Part shown: one piece after another, positions 8,941-17,275 of the stretch
Numbering within the stretch: the first letter of the stretch is position 1
Layout of the letters: every line of letters begins with the position of its first letter
Assembly: GCF_000429005.1 (NCBI RefSeq)
Contig: NZ_AUBA01000016.1
Coordinates: forward strand, 20,252-84,251
From: Novosphingobium acidiphilum DSM 19966
GTDB taxonomy: Bacteria > Pseudomonadota > Alphaproteobacteria > Sphingomonadales > Sphingomonadaceae
Direction of reading: 5' to 3'
DNA: 64,000 nucleotides
Notes under the pieces: generated by a model
Told to the model about the DNA's origin: nothing
What the model saw: only the letters and a program-made list of their open reading frames with translations
Databases searched by the model: none
Position numbers and translations under genes: made by a program

Positions 8941-8944
8941 CGTT

Positions 8945-9478
8945 TCAGAATTCCTTGCGCATCCGCTTCAACGGCACGGGCGCACCGCCGCGATCGTCCG
9001 TGATGTCTTCAAGCACGCGATACCCGGCCGACAGGTACAGCGGGACCCCGGCCATCGTGCCCATCAGTTCGCAAGACGCAAAGCCTTCGGCGCGCGCGGC
9101 CGCTTCGCAATGGGCCAGCAGCGCGCGGCCGACCCCGCGCCGGGCAAAGGCGGGGTGGGTATACATCGCGCGGATGCGTGCAGGTTCGGTGGCGGGATCG
9201 AGCAGGCGCGGTTCGCGCAGGCCTGCGCTGTGATCGCCGCCATACAGCGTGGCACGGCGGCTCCAGCCGCCGCATCCGGCGATGGCCTGGTCCATCTCGG
9301 CGATGAAATAGGTGCCATCGGTCACCAGCTGCTGATCCAGCCCCATGACCGCACGGCTTGATTCGATCTGGTCTGCCGACAGAAATCCCAGTTGCAACTG
9401 GCCGATCGCGGCATCCATGATCGCACGCAGGGCATCGAGATCGGCGGTGGCCGCGACGCGGAACGAAAGTGTTGTCAT
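8945..9478 (-). CDS. GNAT-family N-acetyltransferase
   Basis: A 177-residue acetyl-CoA-dependent transferase. The acetyl-CoA loop is HPAFARRGVGRALLAHCEAAARA (the R-R-G-V-G-R core of motif A), preceded by the beta strand RIRAMYT. The start MTTLSFRVAATAD is the usual GNAT N-terminus; the extra upstream frame to 9637 lies across the dxs promoter region. The substrate is unknown. The gene is convergent with the Fur-family gene (4-nt gap) and divergent from dxs. Confidence 0.85.
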   Translation of the reverse strand: MTTLSFRVAATADLDALRAIMDAAIGQLQLGFLSADQIESSRAVMGLDQQLVTDGTYFIAEMDQAIAGCGGWSRRATLYGGDHSAGLREPRLLDPATEPARIRAMYTHPAFARRGVGRALLAHCEAAARAEGFASCELMGTMAGVPLYLSAGYRVLEDITDDRGGAPVPLKRMRKEF

Positions 9479-9575
9479 GCCGGGCCTTCCTGGGCCGGGA
9501 AGACGATTGCGGCAATCCCTTTTTGCGCACAACGTGACGTTCGACATGTCCTGAATCAGAGTGTAAGGTCGCCCG

Positions 9576-11498
9576 ATGACCGAAAAACCGGCAACACCGC
9601 TTCTCGATACGGTCGATATCCCGGCCGACCTGCGCAAGCTCCCACCGTCGCAGCTGCGACAGCTCGCCGATGAACTGCGCGCCGAAATGATCGCCGCGGT
9701 CGGCCAGACCGGCGGGCATCTGGGGTCGGGGCTGGGCGTGGTCGAACTGACCGTCGCCGTGCACTACGTGTTCAACACGCCCGATGACAAACTGGTGTGG
9801 GATGTCGGCCACCAGGCCTATCCGCACAAGATCCTGACCGGGCGGCGCGATCGTATCCGCACTTTGCGCCAGGGCGGCGGGCTGTCGGGTTTTACCCGCC
9901 GCAGCGAAAGCGAATACGATCCGTTCGGTGCGGCGCATTCGTCGACCTCGATCTCGGCAGCGCTGGGTTTTGCGATTGCCAACAAGATGTCGGGCAGGCC
10001 TGGCAAGGGAATTGCGGTGATCGGCGACGGCGCGATGAGCGCGGGCATGGCCTACGAGGCGATGAACAATGCCGAGGCCGCGGGCAACCGGCTGATCGTC
10101 ATCCTGAATGACAACGACATGTCGATCGCGCCGCCGGTGGGCGGGCTGTCGGCCTATCTGGCGCAGCTGGTGTCGTCGCGCCCGTTCCTCGAACTGCGCG
10201 ATCTGGCCCGGCGGCTGACGCGGCGCCTGCCGCGGCCGCTGGCCACCGCCGCGCGCAAGACCGATGAATTCGCCCGTGGCCTGGCGATGGGCGGCACGCT
10301 GTTTGAAGAACTGGGTTTCTATTACGTCGGCCCGATCGACGGACACAATCTGGATCAGCTGATCCCGGTGCTGGAAAACGTCCGCGACGCCGCCGAAGGC
10401 CCGTGCCTGATCCATGTGGTCACGCAAAAGGGCAAAGGCTATGCCCCCGCCGAAGCCGCCGCCGACAAGTACCACGGCGTGCAGAAATTCAACGTGGTGA
10501 CCGGCGAACAGGTCAAGAGCGCACCCGGCGCGCCGAGCTATACCACGGTGTTTGCCGACGCGCTGGTGGCCGAGGCCGATCGCGATCCGACGATCTGCGC
10601 GATCACCGCGGCGATGCCGTCGGGCACCGGGCTCGATCGCTTTGTCAAGGCGCATCCCGACCGCATGTTCGATGTCGGCATTGCCGAACAGCACGCGGTG
10701 ACCTTTGCCGCGGGTCTTGCCGCGCAAGGCATGCGCCCGTTCTGCGCAATCTATTCGACTTTCCTGCAACGCGCCTATGACCAGGTGGTGCACGACGTGG
10801 CGATCCAGAACCTGCCGGTGCGCTTTGCGATCGATCGCGCCGGGCTGGTCGGGGCCGACGGCGCCACCCATGCCGGTTCGTTCGACGTAACCTATCTTGC
10901 CAGCCTGCCCAACATGGTGGTGATGGCCGCCGCCGACGAGGCGGAACTGGTGCACATGACCCACACCGCCGCCATGCACGATACCGGGCCGATTGCGTTT
11001 CGTTATCCGCGCGGCAATGGCACCGGCGCGGCGATGCCCAAGGTTCCCGAACGGCTGGAAATCGGCAAGGGGCGGCTGGTGCGCGAAGGCAGCAAAGTCG
11101 CCATCCTGTCGCTGGGCACGCGTCTGGCCGAGGCGCTGCTGGCGGCCGATCAGCTTGATGCGCGCGGTTTGCCGACCACGGTTGCCGACATGCGCTTTGC
11201 CAAGCCGTTGGACGAAGCGCTGATCCGTCGCCTGATCCTCAGCCACGATGTCGTGATCACGATCGAGGAAGGATCGATCGGCGGGCTTGGCGCGCATGTG
11301 CTGACGATGGCCAGCGACGAAGGCCTGACCGACAACGGGCTGAAAATCCGCACGATGCGCCTGCCCGATGCGTTCCAGGACCACGAGGCACCCGACAAGC
11401 AGTATGATACCGCCGGGCTGACCGCGCCGCATATCGTCGAAACCGTGCTGAAAGCTTTGCGTCACAACAGCGCGGGCGTGCAGGAAGCCAGGGCCTGA
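9576..11498 (+). CDS. dxs: 1-deoxy-D-xylulose-5-phosphate synthase
   Basis: Condenses pyruvate and glyceraldehyde-3-phosphate with thiamine diphosphate, the first step of the MEP isoprenoid pathway. The 640-residue length is standard. Visible motifs: WDVGHQAYPHKILTGRR, the ThDP motif GDGAMSAGMAYEAMNN ending with NDND, KGKGYAPAE, the transketolase-like pyrimidine domain (FDVGIAEQHAVTFAAGLA) and the C-terminal domain (EEGSIGGLGAHV). AAGG lies 9 nt before the ATG. Convergent with the HAD gene. Confidence 0.97.
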   Translation: MTEKPATPLLDTVDIPADLRKLPPSQLRQLADELRAEMIAAVGQTGGHLGSGLGVVELTVAVHYVFNTPDDKLVWDVGHQAYPHKILTGRRDRIRTLRQGGGLSGFTRRSESEYDPFGAAHSSTSISAALGFAIANKMSGRPGKGIAVIGDGAMSAGMAYEAMNNAEAAGNRLIVILNDNDMSIAPPVGGLSAYLAQLVSSRPFLELRDLARRLTRRLPRPLATAARKTDEFARGLAMGGTLFEELGFYYVGPIDGHNLDQLIPVLENVRDAAEGPCLIHVVTQKGKGYAPAEAAADKYHGVQKFNVVTGEQVKSAPGAPSYTTVFADALVAEADRDPTICAITAAMPSGTGLDRFVKAHPDRMFDVGIAEQHAVTFAAGLAAQGMRPFCAIYSTFLQRAYDQVVHDVAIQNLPVRFAIDRAGLVGADGATHAGSFDVTYLASLPNMVVMAAADEAELVHMTHTAAMHDTGPIAFRYPRGNGTGAAMPKVPERLEIGKGRLVREGSKVAILSLGTRLAEALLAADQLDARGLPTTVADMRFAKPLDEALIRRLILSHDVVITIEEGSIGGLGAHVLTMASDEGLTDNGLKIRTMRLPDAFQDHEAPDKQYDTAGLTAPHIVETVLKALRHNSAGVQEARA

Positions 11499-11509
11499 CC
11501 GATCGCGGC

Positions 11510-11530
11510 GCGTTCGCGAAGGGCGAACGC
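11510..11530. terminator. Hairpin between convergent dxs and HAD genes
   Basis: GCGTTCGC and GCGAACGC pair perfectly over 8 bp around a 5-nt loop. The site is 12 nt after the dxs stop and 17 nt from the end of the convergent carboxylase operon. No T-run follows on either side, so as an intrinsic terminator it is weak. Confidence 0.4.
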
Positions 11531-11546
11531 TGACGTGCGTTATACG

Positions 11547-12389
11547 CTAAAGCGCGTCGTGCAGCAGTCTCAGGCGGTCGATCACCGCGTGGGGCTGTTG
11601 ATTGGGCTTCAGCATCGCAAGTGTTTCGGGTTTCATGATGCCGGTGGTCATGCCGATGCCGGTGGCACCGGTGTTGTGCGCCATGCGCATTTCCAGCGCC
11701 GGATCATCGCCCACGATCACGATGCGGCTGCGGTCGCGGCGCGCAATGCCCATCGCATCGGCGGCGGCTTCGAACGCGATGCGCGACGGTTTGCCCAGCA
11801 CTTTGGCCTTTTTGCCGGTCATCGCGGTGATCATCGTGTTGATGGCAAAACTGGCGCCGATGCCCCGCCCGTTTGCGGTGGCGAAAAACGGCACATGGCT
11901 GGCAGTGGTCAGCACCGCGCCCGCCCAGACCGAATGGCACGCGGCTTCAAGATCGGGAAACGTGAAGTCGCGGTGCCACCCGGTATAGACGGCCTGTACA
12001 TCGTTGGCGGGTTCGGCTGCGCCGATGCAGGTGATGCCCAGATCGCGCAACGGCGCAGCCACCCCGGCATTGCCCAGCACGCGCACGCGCGTGATGCCCC
12101 GTCTGACAAACCAGGCCGCGGCCGATGACGATGGCGTCATCATTTGCGCATCGGCCAGAGCGAACCCGGCCTGGCGCAACGATGCGGCATAGGCGGCGGG
12201 TGGCTTTGCCGTGCCGTTGGTGAACACGGTCAACGGCACACCTTTGGCGGCAATCGCGGCCAGCAGATCGATCGCACCCGGCAGCGCCTGGTGCCCGCCG
12301 CTGGCTGCATCGCCCAGCGCGATCGTGCCGTCCATGTCGAAAATGAAGGCGCTGGCATGACGCACGCGTTCGGCGATATCGGGTGTCAC
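11547..12389 (-). CDS. HAD-IIA (NagD/NPPase-like) phosphatase, last gene of the carboxylase operon
   Basis: A 280-residue HAD hydrolase. Motif I is FIFDMDGTIALGD, motif II VFTNGTAKP, motif III lies in VLGKPS and motif IV is VIVGDDPALEM, with a C2-type cap between II and III. The family hydrolyses phosphate monoesters. Its start overlaps the carboxyltransferase stop by ATGA, so it is co-translated with a biotin-dependent carboxylase. This is an unusual partner that suggests a phosphorylated intermediate. Similar enzymes also do house-cleaning of sugar phosphates, so the link to the pathway is inference from position. Confidence 0.85.
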   Translation of the reverse strand: MTPDIAERVRHASAFIFDMDGTIALGDAASGGHQALPGAIDLLAAIAAKGVPLTVFTNGTAKPPAAYAASLRQAGFALADAQMMTPSSSAAAWFVRRGITRVRVLGNAGVAAPLRDLGITCIGAAEPANDVQAVYTGWHRDFTFPDLEAACHSVWAGAVLTTASHVPFFATANGRGIGASFAINTMITAMTGKKAKVLGKPSRIAFEAAADAMGIARRDRSRIVIVGDDPALEMRMAHNTGATGIGMTTGIMKPETLAMLKPNQQPHAVIDRLRLLHDAL

Positions 12390-13855
12390 AGCGCGGCTCC
12401 GGCATGAAGGGCGATGCGCAGGCCGGGGCGTTCGATGACGATGTCTTTCGCCGCCGGACGCGCGGCCAATTCGCGCAGCAGTTTGAACAAGGGTGCGGCT
12501 TCGGGGGTATAGGTCGCGCGGCTGCGTCCGGCGGCCAGCATGGCATCGACCTGGTCGGCAGGCATCACCGCGCGCAGCAGGAATTCTTCGTCGGGCATGT
12601 GCCGGCCGAACGTCTTGCGCAGATCGCCCAGCGCGGGAAAATCGCCTTCTTGCGCCAGTTCGCGCGCGCGCGGACGGTCAAGGATCGCTGCCTCGACCGC
12701 CGGATCGACCGGCCGCGTCGGCTTGCCGAATTTGCCCATGACATAGCGGATCACCTGATCGCTGACTTGGGCGTAGCGGCGATCGCCGATCACGTTGAAC
12801 AGCGCCTGGCTCATCACCATTTGCGGAAACGGGGTGACCATGATCGGATAGCCAAGCTCGGCGCGGACCTGTTCGGTTTCGGCGATGACCGCGGGCAGCC
12901 GGTCGCCCATGCCAAGCTCTTCCAGCTGGCGCTTGGTCGTCGTCATCACCCCCCCGGCGATCTGGTGGCGCAGGAAACTGGCATCGAAGGCCTGGGGGCG
13001 GCCCGGTGGCAGTCCTTCGGCAAAGGCCAGGCGCGTCCAGTAGTCGGACAACTGGCGCAAGGTGGCGCGGTCGATCGCGACATCGTGCCCCGCCTCGATC
13101 AGATTGGCGACCATGCGTTCCGCTTCGGGCAGCGACGATCCGTCGCCGCCCGGGCCGATGCCGACATGGATGGCCGAAATGCCCAGTTGCGCCGCCTCGA
13201 GCGAGGACAATTCGCCCAGGCCCAGCGTGTTGTGCGCGTGGATTTCCAGCGGGCGATTGCCGATCACCGCCTTGACCGCCGGCGCCAGCGTGCGCACCCG
13301 ATCGACCGACAGCAATCCGCTGGGGTCCTTGATATAAAACAGGTCGATATGCGGGCTGGCCATCAGCGCTTTGGCAAAGCCTGCATAAAAGGCGTCGTCG
13401 TGCACGTCGGACAGCGTGAACGTCAGCGCGGCCATCACTTCGGCCTCGCCCTCGTGCTTGATGATCCGCGCCGCCTCGATCACCGCGGGGACTTCGTGCA
13501 TCGGATCGAGCACGACAAACCGCCGGATGCCGCAATCCTGCAACGCACGATAGACCAGGCGCATGAATTCGGGATCGGCCTGCTGCCACGCGATAAAGCG
13601 CAAACCCGTGGTGATCAGTTGCAGCGGCGTGGTGGGCATCGCGGCGCGCATCCGCCGGATGCGTTCCCACGGGTTGTTGCGGAAATAGCGGACCGCGACG
13701 GCCATATGGCTTGACGAGGTGAAATCGACCGCGCGAAACCCGGCGCGTTCGGTCAGTGCGGCGGCCTGCAACATGTGCGCGGTGTTCAGCCCGGTGGCCC
13801 CCCACAGCGACTGGTTGCCGTCGCGCATTGTAACATCGACCAGCTGGATCGTCAT
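12386..13855 (-). CDS. Biotin-dependent carboxyltransferase, HMGL/PYC-OADA type
   Basis: About 489 residues. An N-terminal HMGL-like TIM barrel (DVTMRDGNQSLWG; FYIKDPSGLLS, with the lysine that is carbamylated in relatives; metal site HAHNTLGLG) is followed by a PYC_OADA domain (LGYPIMVTPFPQMVMSQALFNV cut across the junction). This class moves CO2 from carboxybiotin to the carbon beside a ketone, as in pyruvate carboxylase or oxaloacetate decarboxylase. The family's catalytic SGxTSQPS motif is replaced by GPGGDGSSLP, so the substrate is probably not pyruvate. The frame opens upstream to 13963, but MTIQLVDV at 13855 gives the 4-nt ATGA overlap with the carboxylase gene. Confidence 0.85.
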   Translation of the reverse strand: MTIQLVDVTMRDGNQSLWGATGLNTAHMLQAAALTERAGFRAVDFTSSSHMAVAVRYFRNNPWERIRRMRAAMPTTPLQLITTGLRFIAWQQADPEFMRLVYRALQDCGIRRFVVLDPMHEVPAVIEAARIIKHEGEAEVMAALTFTLSDVHDDAFYAGFAKALMASPHIDLFYIKDPSGLLSVDRVRTLAPAVKAVIGNRPLEIHAHNTLGLGELSSLEAAQLGISAIHVGIGPGGDGSSLPEAERMVANLIEAGHDVAIDRATLRQLSDYWTRLAFAEGLPPGRPQAFDASFLRHQIAGGVMTTTKRQLEELGMGDRLPAVIAETEQVRAELGYPIMVTPFPQMVMSQALFNVIGDRRYAQVSDQVIRYVMGKFGKPTRPVDPAVEAAILDRPRARELAQEGDFPALGDLRKTFGRHMPDEEFLLRAVMPADQVDAMLAAGRSRATYTPEAAPLFKLLRELAARPAAKDIVIERPGLRIALHAGAAL

Positions 13856-15186
13856 GCGGTCAGCCCTTCGAAAAAGCGCGTGTCGACCCCGCCTGCGATA
13901 AACCGGGCGTCTTGCACAATCGCGCGGTGCAGATCGCGCGTGGTGTCGACGCCTTCGATGCACAGGCGATCGAGCGCGCGGCCGAGCAAGGCCACCGCCT
14001 CGGCCCGGGTGGGGGCCGATACGATCAGCTTGCCCAACAGCGAATCGTAATACGGCGGCACTTCGCCGCCGCTGGCGATATGCGTGTCGATGCGGATGCC
14101 AGGCCCGGCAGGCCAGGCCGCGCGCGTTACCGTGCCCGGCGATGGGCGGAAATCCGCGCGCCAGTCTTCGGCATTGATGCGCACTTCGATCGCGTGGCCC
14201 AGCAGTTGCACATCGCTTTGCCGCAGTGCGAGCCGGGCGCCGCCGGCGATCAGCAATTGCTGTTCGATCAGGTCGATCCCGGTGATCGCCTCGGTCACCG
14301 GGTGTTCAACCTGGATGCGCGCGTTCATTTCCAGGAAATAGAATTCGAAGGTTTCGGCATCGACCAGAAATTCGACCGTTCCTGCGCCCTTGTAGCCAAG
14401 ATGGCGCGCCAGGTTGACCGCTGCGGATTCGATCGCGGCGCGCCTGTCATCGGGCATCGCCGGCGCAGGGGCTTCCTCGACCAGTTTCTGGAACCGGCGC
14501 TGGATCGAACAGTCGCGCGTGCCCAGGTGGATCGCGGTGTTTCCGTCGCCCAGCACTTGCACTTCGACATGGCGGCCGCGCGCGATGAAGCGTTCGACAT
14601 AGACGCGCGGGTCGCCAAAGGCGGCCTGCGCCTCGGCCATGGCCATGTCGATCTGCGCATCAAGCTGGTCGGGCGCGTCGACGCGCTTCATCCCGCGTCC
14701 GCCGCCGCCCGACACCGCCTTGAGCAACAGCGGATATCCGGTGCGTTCGGCCTGCGCGCGCGCCGCCGCCTTGTCGCCGGCTTCGCCGCCCGGCACCACC
14801 GGCAGGCCGGCTTCGATGCCGACGGTGCGCGCCATCAGCTTGTCGCCCATCGCGGTCAGGCTGGACAGGTCCGGCCCGACAAAGCGGATGCCGGCGGCCG
14901 CCACGGCGCGGGCAAAGGCAGCGTTTTCCGACAGGAACCCGTATCCCGGATGGATCGCATCGGCGCCCGCAGCCACCGCGGCCGCAACCACCGCATCGCT
15001 ATCGAGGTAGGATTGCGCGGACGGGGCAGGGCCGATCACGGCGACGTCATCCGCGCTGCGCGCCGGCAGGCTGCGCGCATCGGCCGCCGATGCGCCCAGG
15101 ATCGTGACGATGCCCATGCGGCGCGCGGTGCGGATGATCCGCAGCGCGATTTCGCCGCGATTGGCGATGAACAGGCGGCGGATCAT
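13852..15186 (-). CDS. Biotin carboxylase subunit (AccC-like)
   Basis: A 444-residue ATP-grasp enzyme that carboxylates biotin with bicarbonate and ATP. It starts MIRRLFIANRGEIALRI, the standard BC N-terminus, and has the glycine-rich ATP loop SGGGGRGMKRV, EMNARIQVEHPVTEAITG and the C-terminal biotin carboxylase domain (ALGRALDRLCIEGVDT region). Length and all core motifs fit acetyl-CoA/pyruvate carboxylase BC subunits. Its neighbours (separate carrier and HMGL-type transferase) indicate a dedicated carboxylase, not fatty-acid AccC. Overlaps both neighbours by ATGA. Confidence 0.93.
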   Translation of the reverse strand: MIRRLFIANRGEIALRIIRTARRMGIVTILGASAADARSLPARSADDVAVIGPAPSAQSYLDSDAVVAAAVAAGADAIHPGYGFLSENAAFARAVAAAGIRFVGPDLSSLTAMGDKLMARTVGIEAGLPVVPGGEAGDKAAARAQAERTGYPLLLKAVSGGGGRGMKRVDAPDQLDAQIDMAMAEAQAAFGDPRVYVERFIARGRHVEVQVLGDGNTAIHLGTRDCSIQRRFQKLVEEAPAPAMPDDRRAAIESAAVNLARHLGYKGAGTVEFLVDAETFEFYFLEMNARIQVEHPVTEAITGIDLIEQQLLIAGGARLALRQSDVQLLGHAIEVRINAEDWRADFRPSPGTVTRAAWPAGPGIRIDTHIASGGEVPPYYDSLLGKLIVSAPTRAEAVALLGRALDRLCIEGVDTTRDLHRAIVQDARFIAGGVDTRFFEGLTA

Positions 15187-15644
15187 GCCTGCGGCTCGGT
15201 CAGCCGCATCAGCGCCTCGCCTTTGGCGATCATCGTCGCGTTGTCGACCAGGATCGCGTCGATCACGCCGTGAACCCCGGCATGGACCGGGTTCATCAGC
15301 TTCATCGTTTCGATGATCCCGACCACCGTGTCGGGGCTGACCGTGGCACCCGGTTCGACAAATGGCGGTGCCCCGGGGGCTGGCGCACGATAGAATGTGC
15401 CGGGCAGCGGCGCGTGCACGCACAGGCCCGTCTCGGCTGCGGGGGCCTGGGTTGCGACGGCCGCTGTGCCGGGCAGCGTGTCATCGGCCAGCGACCAGTC
15501 CTGGGTCATGCCCTGGCCATCGCGCGCCACGCGCAGGCGGAACCGCGCGGTGGTGATGTCGATGCGGTCATAGGCGGTGCCATCCAGGATCGCGGCGATT
15601 TCGGCGACATCGTCGGGGGTCAGCGGCAGGTCGGGCATGCTCAT
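15183..15644 (-). CDS. Biotin carboxyl carrier protein
   Basis: A 153-residue carrier. The C-terminal half (residues 75-150) is a biotinyl/lipoyl domain with the biotin-accepting K115 in IETMKLM, close to the consensus EAMKM. An N-terminal helical segment and an Ala/Pro-rich linker (residues 55-72) precede it, as in AccB. Separate genes for carrier, carboxylase and transferase are typical of three-component ketone or acyl carboxylases. The start at 15644 forms an ATGA overlap with the Tm-1-like gene; a second ATG lies 2 codons in. Confidence 0.9.
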   Translation of the reverse strand: MSMPDLPLTPDDVAEIAAILDGTAYDRIDITTARFRLRVARDGQGMTQDWSLADDTLPGTAAVATQAPAAETGLCVHAPLPGTFYRAPAPGAPPFVEPGATVSPDTVVGIIETMKLMNPVHAGVHGVIDAILVDNATMIAKGEALMRLTEPQA

Positions 15645-16855
15645 CGGGCGATCATTTCGCGGGCGGCGGCGATAATCGCATCGGAAAACGCGACATCGTT
15701 GAAATGCGCGTCGATCGCGGTCACCGGAATGTGCGCGGGCATCACCCGTTTGAGATAATCGGCAAACGGGCCGGGCAGGCTGGTGTCCTGGATATGGCCA
15801 TCGGGGCTGTCGTGGTTGGAAAAGCCGTGCAGCGGGGTGAACACGCGCACCGGCCCTGTGGCCTCGGCCACGATCGCCGCCAGATGATCGGCCAGACCCT
15901 GCAATTCGGGCAGACGCGTGCGCACCGCGGTCAGTTGCGGGTTGTGTTCGTGATACCGCGTGTCGGGGTATTGCAGGCGCGCGGCATCGATCGGCCCGGC
16001 GATGATGAAATCGGCATTGCCCGGGGCCCAGATCGTCGGCACGCCTTTGGCCATGCCCGCCTTGCCCCGGTTCGGCCCGGCATCGGCCAGGCCATGGTTC
16101 AGGTGATCGATGATCTCGGTCACTGACAGGTCGAGCACGAGTGCCACGTCGCGGTCGGCGGCAATGCTGTCGAGCGTCGGGCCCCCCGATCCCGACGAAT
16201 GGAACACCATGACTTCCGCGCCATCGGCCTCAAGCGCCTCGCGGATGCGGCGCGTGCCCTTTTCGGTGGTGCCAAGCGTGGTCATCAGCACCAGCGGCTT
16301 GTCCTGCGTGCGGGCCGGGTCATAGCCGTGCGCCATGCCCGCCACCGCCAGCGCGCCGTTGCGGAACACGTCGCGGCTGATCGAATTGATCCCGGCGATA
16401 TCGGTCACCGCGTTCAGCATCGCGATGTCCTTCACCCCCATGTACGGCGCAGTAAAGCCCGAGGCCATCGTCGAAACAATCAGCTTTGGCATGCCGTACG
16501 GCATCGATTGCATCAGTGCGCCGGCCAGCGCCGACCCCATCGATCCGCCCACCGCCAGAATGCCCGACAACGGATGCGCCGCGTGCCAGGCATGCGCGGC
16601 CTTGATCGATCCTTCGATCATCACCGCCTGGCATTTGCCTTCATGCCCCAGCGCGCGCACCGCTTCGATCGTCTGCCCGGCAGCACCGGCCACGGCTTCG
16701 GGCGAAATTTCCGCGCCACCCACGGTGCGGCGTACGCTGGGGTCCAGATGCACCACGGTCACACCCGCCGATTCGAGTGCGTGGCGCACAAAGCGCGCCT
16801 CTTCCTCTTTGGTGTCCTGGGTGATGACCAGCAGGACGCTGGGCTTTTCGGCCAT
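15641..16855 (-). CDS. Tm-1-like ATP-binding domain protein (UPF0261), first gene of the carboxylase operon
   Basis: A 404-residue protein with the UPF0261/Tm-1 pattern: N-terminal alpha/beta domain (VLLVITQDTKEEEARFV), GGSMGSALAGALMQSMPYG, VSTMASGFTAPYMGVKDI and the C-terminal GPIDAARLQYPDTRYHEHNP. The plant Tm-1 N-terminal domain of this family binds ATP. The bacterial function is not firmly known. As the promoter-proximal gene of a biotin carboxylase operon it could activate the substrate at ATP cost, which is inference. GGAGAG precedes the ATG at 16855; a palindromic motif lies 27-45 nt upstream. Confidence 0.88.
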   Translation of the reverse strand: MAEKPSVLLVITQDTKEEEARFVRHALESAGVTVVHLDPSVRRTVGGAEISPEAVAGAAGQTIEAVRALGHEGKCQAVMIEGSIKAAHAWHAAHPLSGILAVGGSMGSALAGALMQSMPYGMPKLIVSTMASGFTAPYMGVKDIAMLNAVTDIAGINSISRDVFRNGALAVAGMAHGYDPARTQDKPLVLMTTLGTTEKGTRRIREALEADGAEVMVFHSSGSGGPTLDSIAADRDVALVLDLSVTEIIDHLNHGLADAGPNRGKAGMAKGVPTIWAPGNADFIIAGPIDAARLQYPDTRYHEHNPQLTAVRTRLPELQGLADHLAAIVAEATGPVRVFTPLHGFSNHDSPDGHIQDTSLPGPFADYLKRVMPAHIPVTAIDAHFNDVAFSDAIIAAAREMIAR

Positions 16856-16881
16856 GGCTCGCTCTCCGGAATTTTTCTTGA

Positions 16882-16900
16882 TTGTATTTGTTGCATACAA
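16882..16900. promoter_or_regulatory. Operator-like palindrome upstream of the carboxylase operon
   Basis: TTGTAT and ATACAA are perfect 6-bp arms around a 7-nt centre. Read on the minus strand, TTTGTATG followed by CAACAAA matches the receptor-upstream site at 18533-18549 except for a 2-nt difference in spacing. It lies 27-45 nt before the Tm-1-like start codon, where a repressor or activator would act. Confidence 0.5.
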
Positions 16901-16939
16901 AATGCAGGCCATCGCCCGATAGCGCAAGCGAAAATACAA

Positions 16940-17157
16940 CCGGGGTAAGCCTGCTGAACCACCCCGCTGCTGCAGCAACGCTGTGCTTTGGCCAGCAGAC
17001 CGGCCAGATCACGCAGATGGCCGATGTGGCAATCGCGATCGGGTTTGCCGGGCACATGCAGATCGAACCGATCCCGGTGACACCGGGCATGGTCGCAACC
17101 TTCGCGCGGTTCTGGCGCGTTTCGCAAGGCAAGGATCCGGTCCGACCCTTCACCTGA
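16940..17157 (+). pseudogene. Possible 3' remnant of a gene between the two operons
   Basis: The gap between 16855 and 17276 holds two operator-like sites and this frame, ending at the TGA at 17157. From about 16940 the codons end mostly in G or C as in real genes here, and the product (e.g. QMADVAIAIGFAGHM, then VATFARFWRVSQGKDP) reads like a protein C-terminus. It has no good start or ribosome site, since the frame upstream runs through the palindrome. I do not recognise the family. It may be the tail of a lost gene, or chance. Confidence 0.3.
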
Positions 17158-17233
17158 CCCCGCCTTCCCTTTAGGGCAATCCGCGCCGCGTCGGGGCCGT
17201 GCCGATTGCGCTTGCGGACCGCCCAAAAATCTG

Positions 17234-17250
17234 TTTGTTTTACTTACAAA
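17234..17250. promoter_or_regulatory. Operator-like site upstream of MFS gene
   Basis: TTTGTTTTACTTACAAA matches 15 of 17 bases of the site at 18533-18549 (arms TTTGT and ACAAA, 7 nt apart). It ends 25 nt before the MFS start, a position suited to repression. Confidence 0.5.
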
Positions 17251-17275
17251 GAACAACACAGTGGGAGAGGGGGCT

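Noticed and set aside
9009..11465. Long minus-strand open frame (818 codons) opposite dxs
   Set aside because: It lies entirely against dxs, has low-complexity His/Arg/Gly-rich product and no recognisable motif; it is a by-product of high GC.
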